64,000 bases of DNA from Liolophura sinensis (lineage: Eukaryota > Mollusca > Polyplacophora > Chitonida > Chitonidae): contig NC_088302.1 of the NCBI RefSeq assembly GCF_032854445.1, forward strand, positions 13,201,338 through 13,265,337, in the 5' to 3' direction. Position 1 is the stretch's first letter. Every line of letters begins with the position of its first letter. Below are positions 48,057 to 59,856 of this stretch, piece by piece. The position numbers were made by a program, and so were the translations under genes. The notes under the pieces were generated by a model that was not told the origin of the DNA, did no database searches, and saw only the letters and a program-made list of their open reading frames with translations.

Positions 48057-51000
48057 ATGGCGGCCAAACATAAACAGGTGCTTTGATTTTATGTAGTTTC
48101 AGTCTCTTCCTGTTTTCCTTGGTCTACCTTTTGTGATACATTTGACGATCTCAAACTTTCGGTTTAGATTAGTCTTATTTTAAAGGGTAATTTAGTTGCA
48201 TCGTTGAATACCACGTTTTTTGTGGACTGTTGTTGACTTATGTGTAGTCGGAATGACACATGCACACAGTGCGCATTCCGTGTGATTAGTGAAGTTGAGG
48301 TTGCTGTCACGTGATAGAATGATGAGAATTCTTTGAAGAATCTGCTTTTCACGTTGGACATCCGTGAGGTTCATCCTGCATCGACTAACAAAGGCATCAA
48401 CCATATGTCTTCACAACTGCCAGTCGGTTAGCGCGCTAGCGCAGCGTAGTGACCCAGAAGCCTCTCACCAATGCGGTCGCTGTGAGTTCAAGACCAGCTC
48501 ATGCTATCTTCCTCTCCGGCCGTACGTGGGAAGGTCTGCCAGCAACGTGTAGATGGTCGTGGGTTTCCAGCGGGCTCTGCCTGGTTTCCTCCCACCATAA
48601 TGCTGGCCGCCGTCGTATAAGTGAAATATTCTTGAGTACGGTGTAAAACACCAATCAAAAAAAAAAAAAAAGAAAAAAAAAATCACAACTGCCAAACTGT
48701 TTTGGGAACAATTTTGAGATTTGTGAAAGATATTTACTCTGCTTGCGTGAGTTATTTTGGTGTCAAGACATGTACGTCCTAAAAGCAAGGGTAAATGATG
48801 AGATTCGAGATAGTCGGAATTAGTTTCTTACATTATGAAAAAAATTCATTGTAGTACAGCCTCTGTTGTTAGTTTGAGCAAAAGTTTTCCAATTTTTCCT
48901 GGTGTGGCATTGTGCAAGAACACTTGATGTCACCCACCACTGACGTATACCCACAAATGATGTTGTACTCTCAAACATGCAGATCTATATAAAAGTCACT
49001 CTGTCTCAATCTCATATTTGTCTGATTTATTGTCACATAAAGAATAGTAACTCCTCACGTAAGGAAATTCTTACGGAAACTGCTGGGGATTCTGTTTTGA
49101 GGACTGTTCGCTTATACTTGTTAAATATTGTTATTCATCGTAAATATTTTTGAACCATGTGCTAGCTATATTCCACAGGGTATCCATGACTATGCTTCGC
49201 TCTTTTATATTTGTACTGGCACTTGCCTGAACTGTAGTCATTCTGGGCTAGTTAGTGGCAAGGATATTTAGTCCAAGTTCATCACAGATGTTGAAATGGT
49301 AATAGGAAATTGTGCCCTAGTTTGCTTTGTGGCCCCCAACTACATCTCTGAAGGTTCTTCTGGTAAAAGAATATCATATCCAATTGCCCGCGGACCTCTG
49401 TGGCTCAGTTGGTTAGCCCTCTAGTGCAGCGTAATCACCCATGAGCCTCTCAGCAATGCGGAGGCTGTGAGTCCAGCTCATGTTGGTTTCCTCTCCTGCC
49501 ATAAGTGGGAAGGTCTTCCAGCAACCTGCGGATGGTTGTGGGTTTCCCACAAAATCAAAAAAATATGCAATTGCTCCTGATTTAGTTGTTTTGCTTTTCT
49601 GTTTTGTGTAGAGCATGGATGAAGATCAGAGAGATCAAGCTGTGTTAGCATGGAGAAATAAGACAGAACAGACCAAGAAGACGGACACAGTTAAGGAAAT
49701 TCACAAGCTTAGTCTGCAGTGAGTATTTTGAGTTGTACATGTGAACCCAGCATTGAAACTTTTCATCTTTTTGTGCTACAGCCAGTGCAAGACTATTTGC
49801 TGCCCTATGCTTTGGAGCTAGTGTAGATCTTGCTTCAAGGGTAACGTGGCCATGGCATGACATGTACTGCATTAAGCCACATTCATTCATGGGTTTCTTA
49901 TTTTCTGAGCTATATGTATGCCCTGCTAACCTAAAAACCTTGCCAGGAAGACATGGCTCATGTTTATTTCATTGATCAAGTTGACTGTAGTTTCTGCCCA
50001 GAAAATGGTTGTATTTTTATGTCATTCATTCCAGTCCTGATTTTTGCTGTTTAGAAATACCAGGATGAGGTACATCTATGACTTTAGTTTGAAATGAAAT
50101 GCTTTATTGTAAAACTCACTGCTTACTTTATTTCAACAGAATTCAAGCTTTGGAGAGGGAAAAAGGAACTCACATATACAGCAAGAGGAATGATTTTAGA
50201 AAAGAGTTTTCACAGTTAGAGGATATGGAGGCTAAAATGTTGACAGAGAGGAAAAGTGAAAGTAAGTGTAAATGCACTGTTGTTAAAGTTTCAGTTATAG
50301 AGACTGTTTTATGGATACATGTATTTTCATAGGTTACCTACTGGTATTCATTACTAGGTAACACATAGTGGTACACATGTAGTCTGGAGCTAGAAATTTA
50401 TTAATACTCAAACGACAATACCTGATATCAACAAATTATCTCAAAAAGGCTTAAACACAAACCCACTTCACACCTGTCACAACTAACCACTGATGAGCTT
50501 GTCTTTACACAGTTATTGCCCTTGATTTTGGTAAATATGCTGATTTATTCATTTTGTAATATCAGCTATGTTTTGCATCATGAGTATCTTCTATTAGAGC
50601 TAATTGTTCATCTTTCAGATTCAAGCACACGTCAGCAGTTACAGAAAATCAGCAATGCTGTCCGCAAGTTTCGCCGAGAATTGAAGGATGTTCGTCCTAC
50701 CCCAGAATGTAATTTACAGTTATAACGATACTTGTTAAACCTTTTTGAACATCATTGCAGCATTTTACACAAGTTTATATAATATGTGTAATTAAACTAT
50801 GTGAGTACGTTATTTTCCTTGTCACAATTTCCTGTATGATACAGTCTAAAAGTCTGAATTCTTTGACAGGAGATTTTTCGTACAAAAGCCCAAGTAATTA
50901 CCTTTCACAAAATAACAGCCCCGTCTGTGCATGTTACCATTTAAAATCAGTAATAAAGTTACTAAGGTCACGTTGTAACTTTTTCAAACTTTAGAATCCC

Positions 51001-54000
51001 CTTAACACTGTAAATAGTACAGGTAATGGTCTTGTCTTTCCTGAAAGACAATAACTTGAGCTAGCATTGGAAAACACAGAACGTTTGATGTGATTAGTGA
51101 ATATGAGCGTCTTGCCAAAAATCTTCTAAGTTTGTATATTCTCTTTAATAACAGTGGTATTTTTGAGACCAAAACAGTGGACTGTGCTGGATAGGTAAAC
51201 CTTCATATGGTTTTACCTCACATGTTGTAATTCTTAAACGTTTTCGCATGTTTGAAAGATGTTTGTTAAAGCATACTTTGATGGCATTATTTCTGATGTA
51301 GACTGATAAAATTATACTTTGTGCGAAGGCCTGAAATTAGCAAACCCAAGCAATGCTGTTTTGTCTTCAAAATCAAATAAGAAATTCCCAGGTGCACAAA
51401 TAGCATGGAAAGTTGCTCTTTCATATGCGAAATGGTGGTGGAATTAGGATATTCTGATAAACTTTAATAAAAAAGCTTCAGTGTGCTTCTCAGTTTAGGA
51501 CCAGTTATGTCCATCCATGTTTTAAGGGAACATTCTGACATGAAAAATTTTGCATAGAAAAAAAAATAGCACAATGTAGTTGTAACAAGACAATGTTTTT
51601 TAATGTTTTTCTTTACAACTGTTCCAGTTTTAGAGAAATTGAAGATGATCATGGAGGACATTGAAGGCACAATAAATTCCTTCAAGGAACAACAAAGACA
51701 AAGGTAAACTTTTGAACTTAGAAAAGTACATGTATACCTGCGATATTTTCATAACAAATACGCTTATACTTTCCTCTGCTGATAAGAGTTTGACCGGTGG
51801 TAGAATAAGGAAGAGAATGATGTTTCAATGCTTGGTTGTTTTTTTTTTCTTAAAAGGTATGAAGAACTTTTGAGAGAAGAGAGAACTACAATGCAGGAAG
51901 TTCAAACTCTTGATAAGAAATTTGAGGCCTGGGCACATGGATCAGACAATGGACTCTGGGCCCCTAAATCAGCACGCTCAAAACCATTAACCAGTGCTAG
52001 AGACGTAACCAAAGACTTGCCACCTGAAGTAGCAGCATTTGAGGTAATGCAGTGCGTATCATATCTGACGACCATAGACATTATTTTTAAACAGTTGACT
52101 GCCATGTGTATTGAATAAAAGATGATATTTCTGTTAGTCCTGGGAACAAAACCTGAAGCTAATGAGCACATCATTATTAGAAAAATTGTTTGTGACCTCC
52201 CTTACTCATGTGCTGGACATGTATTTTTCTTTGATAAAATAATGCCACTAAGTATATGTTGTTAACAAGAAAGCACTCTGGGGTAAAACTTCTTCAGCCG
52301 CAAAATGTACAAATTCATGCACATCAGACTAAGAGACAATACTCCGCATTTCTNNNNNNNNNNNNNNNNNNNNNNNNNNNNNNNNNNNNNNNNNNNNNNN
52401 NNNNNNNNNNNNNNNNNNNNNNNNNNNNNNNNNNNNNNNNNNNNNNNNNNNNNNNNNNNNNNNNNNNNNNNNNNNNNNNNNNNNNNNNNNNNNNNNNNNN
52501 NNNNNNNNNNNNNNNNNNNNNNNNNNNNNNNNNNNNNNNNNNNNNNNNNNNNNTCCGCATTTCTGTACTACCAGTGAACTTATTTATTTGATTGGTGTTT
52601 ACACCATACTCAAGAATGTTTCACTTATACAACATCGGCCAGCATTAAAGTGGGAGGAAACTGGGCAGAGCCCGGGGGAAACCCAGAACCGTCCGCAGGT
52701 TGCTGTCAGACCTTCCCACATATGGCCAGAGAGTACTACAAGTGAAGAATTGTTTACAAACCTACTGCCAGATCCTGATCACCGCCAAAATTTAATGGAT
52801 TGGTCTTTAGCCAAGGCCAACCTGTGCAAAAAATGTTCATTGCTCCACACTGGCATGCTAACCACCTGGGCCACTGAGGTTCCCAGTCTGCAGAAAGTTG
52901 ACATGCTGAACTCAGTCCTGTCATTGCATGTAGGTAAATGGGCCATGGTAATAGACACAGTGGGATGTAAAAAATTTGAGAGACAGAGTGACTTTTATAA
53001 TAGATCTGCATGTCGCATCTAATATTATGTCATTCATTGTAACTTTCAGTGCAATTTATCCGCATTTTTAATTTGATTCTGGAGACAATAGTACTTTGGT
53101 TGGATTTGCCATTTTCACGGCTTCACAAAAACCATAATTTTTTCAGTCTGCTCAGAATAATGCCTTCAGAATATGCTTGAATAAACACCTTGCAAACATG
53201 TGAAAAGATTAAGGAATTACAGAAAGTCAAAATTTCAAAACACTTTAATATTTCTGATGTAACAAGATCAAAATATTGCTTGACAGTGTAAATTCTTGGT
53301 AAGTTATTGTAAAACAAATTTCAGCTAAAATAACAGAAAGTAACGTACCAACTTTAATGTTTGTTTTGAAATCTTGGGGCCTGTGCTCATTCTCTTTTCT
53401 GCTTCCTCAGTTCAGGAATACTTCAGTTAACTCAATATTTTGTTAGTGACACAAGGTCATGCAGTGTCTGTGCTGTCTATGCTATTTTCACATGTTTTCA
53501 TTTGGATTATGATGTCCCGTGTGTTTCAGAAATTCTTGCAGCAGACAGGTGGGATGAAAGGAGGATGGGACGAGTATGACCATAACACCTTTTTAAAATT
53601 CAAGCACAGGCATAAGGTAACTATGTAAACTTGTTATTATTGGTATGACATGAGTTTGTTGACTGGTATATCAGAGCCTGTTTCATGGCATAGAATGTCC
53701 AGAAACTGTGATCCCAAGTACCCTGATTCCTCAACCATTTCGCATATGTAAGAGCAACTTTCAGTACAATTTATGCACATTTTTCATTTGATTTTGGAGA
53801 TAAAACTACATTGGTTGAATTCGCCAGTTCCAATGCTTCACAAAAATTATAATTTTATCAGTCAACACAGAATAATGCCTTCAGAATATGCTTGTATAAC
53901 CTTGCAAACATGCGAAAATGTTGAAGAATTACAGTTTATGATAATTAAGAGATTAGAGCAAAGAAACAGGACTGGTTGGCCCAGTGGTAGTATAATGTGA

Positions 54001-57000
54001 CTGGATTTAGACTAATTAAGTTTTATCTCAGAGAGATATACAATCAGATCGTATATTTCGTAAAGATCGTAAAGATTTTAAAATAACCAGATATTCCAAA
54101 AAGAAAGAAACCCTGGATAAAGTTCTGTTCTCTAACAGCATTGGTAACTAATGTCTTTCACAATCAGCTTTTTCGACATTTAAGAATTGTTTTCTTAAGC
54201 TCATTAGGTAACTGAAAACATGGTCATCAGTGGAGAATTGTCAGGATGTGTTTTTATAGGGAAAGAAGGCTTTTCTTGAGCATGTGATCCCAGCATTACC
54301 CACACGGACAGAAGAAGAGATCTGTGAGCATGACAGCTGGTACTCTGAGTACCTCAGGCTAAATGATGCCAAGAAAGAGGCGATACAAAGGTGGAGGGTC
54401 AAGAAGGAGGTGAGTGGAAGTAGCTCGTTATTAAACATGCTGCTGGATTTGGAAAATGTTTTAATTTTCACAAGTCTACTTTCTCAGAAATTGGCAAGTG
54501 GATTAATTCATTTGTTTTTTTTTTCTTTCTTTTCTTTTTTTTTTTTTTTTTTTTTTTCAAACGTTAATTAAACTGGAAATGTTCCACGACAGTAAACATA
54601 GATCTGAAGACCTGGTAAAGGCTAGAAGAGATTAGCTTATCTTTGATAAATTCTAAATTGACTGTTGTGGTCTTTGTCACATCAGACGTCGCAGCGCTGA
54701 TTTGCTTGTAAAGCACAAATAAAATTGGTGTTTTTTAAAGCCATAACTGATCACTCATTCATTCATTCATTCAATATCTGTGGCAGGAGGAGAAGGAGGA
54801 GCTGATGACAAAAGTGGAGGATGCGGAATTGTGTCTGAGTGATGAAGAGGATAAGACGAGGGCAGAGAAAGCCAAATTACAGATTCTTCAGGAGAAGCAA
54901 GAGCGCTTCTCAAAACTCAATGCTTGGAAGGTAAAATATGCAAGTAAATTGAACAATCAAATAGGTGCTCCTGTTCTGTGTCATATCAGGCGTAAAAAAT
55001 ATCAGCCACTGATAAGTAGACTCTGACAAGGAAATCGACAAGACAAGACAGTAATTTTTTTTTTTGTAATTGTAAAATTTCATGGCCCCTGAACCAGAAA
55101 CTGTCAACATTTCAAAAAATATGAACCACAGATAAATACTATCTGACAATGAATTCAACTAAGGGTGGGTGGGGGGGGGGGGGGGGAATTGTAAAATTTC
55201 ATGGTCGTTTAACCAGAAACTATCAACATTTGTTTCTAAACACTGAATGTACATGTAGGTATGAAGGTTCCAGAATGAATAGTAAGGCAACATGGGAAAT
55301 ATTTGCTAAAATTATATAAAATTTGGTAATATGTAGGGGCCTAGCTTTCAAATTGTAGCTATTCTTGAGCATGGTATAAAACAACTATCAGATAAATTAT
55401 TTATTTATTTGATTAGTGTTTTATGCTGTACTCAAGAAAATTTCACTTACGACGGCTGCCAGTAATATTGTGGGAGAAAACCGAGAAGAACCTGGGTAAC
55501 ACCCACGACTATCCACTGGTTGCTGGTAGACCTTCCCACATACGGCCAGAGAGGAAGCCAGTATGAGCCGGACTTGAACTCACAGCGACTGCATTGATGA
55601 GAGGCTCCAGGGTCATTGCACCGCACTCTTGTGCTAACCACCTTGGCCAAGGAGATCCTTTCTCACTTGTTTCAGATAGTATGAACTATTTCAGGTTTAT
55701 GACAGTAATGTAATGAATTATTTCAGGTACAAAAAGAGCTGGAGAGAGCTCAGGAAGAGGAAAGACGGTTACGTGAGCAGGTTTCCATGGAAAAGAAGAA
55801 AGAGGAAGAGAAGAAGAAGAAGGTCTGTTTGGAGAACGGACAGTCTAATAAAAACACACATTTTGTGTTACTCTTCCAAAAAAGATAATGGAATTCACCT
55901 CTTCCAAAAAAGATAATGGAATTCACCTCTTCCAAACCTCTCACAGCCAATTATCAGTTTTCATAACAGCAGTTAACCAGTTTGTTTGCTTTTCTACTCC
56001 AGCCTTACTGTAAGTTTTAACATTGTCTGTGACATATCGCGTCAGTGTCAGAAATCACCGCCTGCTGTAGACTAGTGAGAAATAACCAAGATTGCCAAGT
56101 TGGATGTCTTAGCTTTGGTTTCTCGCTTGTGAGGTGAACATTCTGACCACTCCACATTACTATGCAATAAAAATTATTGCTCAGCTTGTTTTTTATTAGA
56201 TTCTATAACTCTCATTCATGAATTTATCATTTAAAATAATTTAGAATCTTGGAACCCTTGTTAGTTCAAACAGTCAAAGAGCTGGCTCTGAGCGACTCTC
56301 GGGCTCTTGACCAAAGAGTTCTCGTTGTCAAATTCCCAAGTGATGATGGTTTACTTCAGGCACTCGAGTTTCATTCACTCCAGAACAGTCAGTGTAGGCT
56401 GACATCATGTAAGTGAAAAATTCTTGAGTACAGTGTTGAACGTCAAATAAATCAACAAATTAATTTAGAACTTTATATAAAGCATAATAGACATAGATAA
56501 ATGAATAATGTAAGATGTGATCTGTGAATACTGTGGATTTCAGCTGGAGTTGAAGGCTAAAGTAGAAGAGTACAAGAAACAGAGAGAAGAGGAAGAGGCG
56601 TTTTTCAAGGAACAGGAAGAGTTGAGAGAACAGGAGGAGACAGACAGAAAACGCCAACTATCCGCCCGTGAAATATCACGATTCAGACAGAGGGTAGGCA
56701 AATAATGGCACACAGAATTTTAGTGGCAAGATGGGTACAGTTATAAAGTCACAGTTTTGACATTGAATCTCCTCTGATTGTAGGTAATATTCAGTCACAA
56801 TCTATGAGGAGAAAAAAAGACATAACATCAAACACCTTTACCTTGTTTGCAGGTGATGTTATTTTACAATTAGGTGAGGTACGATGGCTTGCTCAGGTTT
56901 CTTTCACCCACTTTGTTTCTAAACTGTTATGTTACAAAACTATGAAGTCCTGCATGAAACAGCAATAGAATAAATCTTTTCTCCCGTGTCCGTTTAGGAT

Positions 57001-58228
57001 AAGGAAAGGCTTGAGGAGAAGTTGAGGAAAGAAAAGCTTGAGGAAGAAAAAGAAAAGGAAAGACAGAGAAAGTTGGAAAGAAGTAAAGAAAATGTAAGTA
57101 GGATTCAAAGCAACAGCCTTAATGGTAAAAAAATCAACAATATATTTGTATCTGCATGTACACGTACTGTCATAACCTGAACTGTAAACCTAATATTGGT
57201 ATGATTGTTACAGATGTCTTACAAACTGCATGGAGTGTCTTTACTGGTCATTGTTTTGAAAAGTTCGTAATTTTATGAAGAAATCCATATATCTACATGT
57301 ACATCATGATTTTTGTTCTGCTGTTCAGAGAATAATGTTTGTTTTCTGGAGAACTATTGGTTGAAATAGTAATGAGAGTTAGAAAATGTTATTTTTGAAC
57401 CATATTCATTTATTACAAATTATTTTAACCAAATGTGTGAAAAGTTACTGTTTTTTGACGAAGACAAATAAAATTCTAAAGTTTCTCAAGTTTCTTAAAA
57501 AATTCTACATGATTGGAAGCTTATATACATTTATTTTTTATTAAACTTCATTGTTCAGATTGAAGTTGCACGAGATCCAAGTCGGCTATATAAGCCAACA
57601 GCTGGATGGAGAGAGAGGATGAAGGATATGGGGCCATCTGGAAACGGACCAGCCATTAACATGCCACATAGGTAAGAGCACAACTTAGCAGAGTTTATAA
57701 ATCTGATTTTGAAAAAATAAATGATTATGTTTTGACCTTCTGATGTTGTGTTAGGAGTAAAAAATTGCCCAGACTATTGTTAAGCTATGCTTATTGTTCA
57801 TTTCTTCATCTGATAAGTTTGTGATCTATTTTACTGAAGTTTTCAAGTTTATCTTTGATATTGAAATTTTTGCTTTACACTTTCAGCAAAAAGAGAATTA
57901 CTTGTTTGCAGATGATGCAAAAGTTCACCTTCAAATGGTGACTTTTGCTAGTGTCTTTGTCTAATCATCTGCATGTACACGTACTGTCATAACCTGATGT
58001 TCATGAACCATGAACTCAGATATCTGTGCTGTGAACTGTCAGCTTACTGTTGTAGGAGCAAACTCTACGGCCATTTCACAGTGCAGGACAAGGATATCTG
58101 AATTCATGTCTTGCCACAATATGTTTATGGTTGGTTTTGGAAGTTTATAACCGTAGTAATATGACTTTTTCTGTTATACCATTCTCTGTTTCAGAGCCAT
58201 ACCTTCCTGGCGACAAGGTGTTAATTAG
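48057..58228 (+). CDS. CCDC112: CCDC112, coiled-coil domain-containing protein 112
   Basis: Fourteen exons: 48057-48077, 49612-49718, 50140-50261, 50619-50708, 51628-51703, 51857-52043, 53530-53616, 54260-54409, 54787-54930, 55727-55822, 56544-56693, 56998-57093, 57559-57671, 58195-58228; 490 aa with all phases consistent. Two family signatures stand out: GGWDEYDHNTFLKFKHRHK with TRTEEEICEHDSWYSEYL, and the C terminus DPSRLYKPTAGWRERMKDMG followed by HRAIPSWRQGVN, as in vertebrate CCDC112. Between them lie long Glu/Lys/Arg coiled coils. CCDC112 is reported at centriolar satellites and linked to cilia; that role is from the family, not visible here. The first exon codes only MAAKHKQ and lies on a YY1-like motif. 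A 200 N gap sits in the intron after 52043, and since the flanking phases (both 0) join cleanly no exon need be missing. Confidence 0.94.
48423..48682 (+). mobile_element. SINE family A, near full length with 12 bp target-site duplication
   Basis: Starts within the head (GTCGGTTAGCGCGCTAGCGC), contains GAGTTCAAGACCAGCTCATG and CTCCCACCATAATGCTGGCC, and ends in CACCAATC plus an A-rich run. Flanked by TCACAACTGCCA at 48411-48422 and 48683-48694. First intron of CCDC112. Confidence 0.93.
49388..49555 (+). mobile_element. SINE family A, 3'-truncated
   Basis: Good tRNA-like head (CCTCTGTGGCTCAGTTGGTT) and the following block to GATGGTTGTGGGTTTCCC, then stops; box B is partly deleted (GTGAGTCCAGCTC). 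Confidence 0.87.
51210..51440 (-). repeat. unclassified dispersed repeat, family E
   Basis: On the minus strand: TTTCGCATATGAAAGAGCAA, ATTTGATTTTGAAGACAAAA, ATTTCAGGCCTTCGCACAAA, AATAATGCCATCAAAGTATG, AAACATGCGAAAACGTTTAA. Same order as the copies at 53035 and 53735. Confidence 0.7.
52354..52553. other. assembly gap of 200 N
   Basis: The same 11 bp, TCCGCATTTCT, ends at 52353 and restarts at 52554, so the two contigs may overlap there and the real gap may be zero. It lies inside a CCDC112 intron. Confidence 0.98.
52578..52885 (-). mobile_element. SINE family A interrupted by about 100 bp
   Basis: 3' part and core at 52578-52735 (ATTTATTTGATTGGTGTTTA, GGCCAGCATTAAAGTGGGAG, CTTCCCACATATGGCCAGAG), then unrelated sequence, then the tRNA-like head at about 52838-52885 (CACACTGGCATGCTAACCAC, CTGGGCCACTGAGGTTCCC). 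Confidence 0.8.
53035..53225 (+). repeat. unclassified dispersed repeat, family E
   Basis: AACTTTCAGTGCAATTTATC, TTTGATTCTGGAGACAATAG, AATAATGCCTTCAGAATATG, TTGCAAACATGTGAAAAGAT. Confidence 0.72.
53735..53940 (+). repeat. unclassified dispersed repeat, family E, best copy
   Basis: ATTTCGCATATGTAAGAGCA, TTTGATTTTGGAGATAAAAC, GCTTCACAAAAATTATAATT, AATAATGCCTTCAGAATATG, ACATGCGAAAATGTTGAAGA. A family C scrap (GGTTGGCCCAGTGGTAGTAT) follows at 53965-54003. Confidence 0.72.
55397..55655 (-). mobile_element. SINE family A, nearly full length
   Basis: ATTTATTTGATTAGTGTTTT, GTGGGAGAAAACCGAGAAGA, GCCGGACTTGAACTCACAGC, and a head ending GCTAACCACCTTGGCCAAGG. CCDC112 intron. Confidence 0.9.
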
Positions 58229-59856
58229 TTAAATACACGTTTCTAAAGTTTGACGATGACATCATCAGAGGCTTTGTCACACAGCATCTGGACGGAGATA
58301 TACATGTACATTTACATGTTGAGCATATGTCATTTTCTTTGGTGGACATTTTCATAATAGGAATGTTTTGGAGATTTTACCAGACAGACTTTTCTTTTCA
58401 GCAATTATTATTGTATACAGTGGAGAAATGAGAGGAAGATTTACATGTGTGATAAAACAAGGTATTCCTTTGAAACATTCATGTACATTTATTTATGTAA
58501 AATTAATTTTATCCCAATTATGGTTTTTCCTGAGAAAACATAAACAAATACACATTTATATTTCTTTAATTTATATATTTCAACAATATTCATAACTCAG
58601 CTCATGGGTCCTTGCTTGGTGTTATTAACTCCGGCAAGGAAATAATTTTTTGACAGACTTGGATGGAATTTTGTGTACAACTTGACCTTGGGCCAAGCAC
58701 ATATCCATTAATACTTGGTGCGAATCTGGATCTGAATTCAAGAATTTTTTAAAACAATTCTTCACCATGGGACAATAAATGCCAAGTGCTGTTTCATAAC
58801 ACCATAACAAATGCCCATTTTTACATGTAAGTGTACCACTGTTATCAACAAACTTGACTGAAGACCAGCAAACAGAAACTGTTAACAAGTAGATTTATTT
58901 ATGAATAATTAACAATGGTACAATTTCAATAAACTTGATGAAACATGATTTCTGCTCATATTTCAGATTTCTTTTTTACTCATTTGGTTGTAGGTATTAT
59001 TCCAGAAGTATTCCATATAATAATTTATAATACTATATAAGATATTATATTATTATATAATATTTTATACAATATGTGGTAAGAAAGTTATGCAAGCATA
59101 CATTTTTATTGATTGAGCATTGATGCTAACAAAGCAGTATGACACATTTCACGTCAAAATACATATCACGCAGCTCTTGCCAGTTTGGTTGGGTCCTCAA
59201 ATTGAGACCTTCCAGTACCTGCCAAGGGGCAGTGGATTTCTCCTTACTCTGCAGAGTTTCCTCCACCCATAAACCGGACTCTTTTTGTACACGTGGAATT
59301 GTCTCCAGGAAGGCAGTAAAGTGCAGTGAAAGCTCAGGCATGTCACAGTAGAATTCATATGCAGACCAGTTTTGGTAACACTGTGCATAAACCAGTCCGC
59401 AAGTATGAACCAGCTTGGTATTGAACCGTGTGTGAAGACCAGACAACATGAAAACGATCTCAAAGGCAGGCACAGCAGATGTATGTTACTCTGTTAGTGT
59501 TAAAGAGTTATTAGTGATGAGGTCAATTCTCAATCAGCTTGAAACAATCAAATATTTGAAAATCAATAGTGATAAAATCCTCTGGATATGCTTCAGCAAG
59601 TGTAAGGCACTAACATGAGAAACTTGTAAAAGAAAAGATATTGACCTTCACAATGAAATTTGGTTAAATTCTGTGAACCAATTTCAGAATTTGGATCATC
59701 ACAAGCCAGCACATAAAGATGATGGATTCACTACTTCAGTGTTTGAGACAGTTTTCAATTTATAGTGATAAAGAATTATTTTACAGTGATGTAGTCTCTT
59801 GAGCTTTAGGTTTTATCACAGAAAATTATACAAAATTTAATATAAAAATTCTTCTC
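58229..59856. other. convergent intergenic region with one unexplained open frame
   Basis: Between the 3' ends of CCDC112 and AMACR. AATAAA at 58774-58779 and 58928-58933 could end CCDC112 transcripts. The minus strand is open for 115 codons at 59126-59473 (PAFEIVFMLSGLHTRFNTKL at its start), which I cannot assign. Part of it (GGTTTATGGGTGGAGGAAAC) resembles the core of SINE-type repeats, so it is probably repeat-derived. Confidence 0.4.

Noticed and set aside
52256-52591. Open frames spanning the N gap
   Set aside because: They exist only because N codons are not stops.
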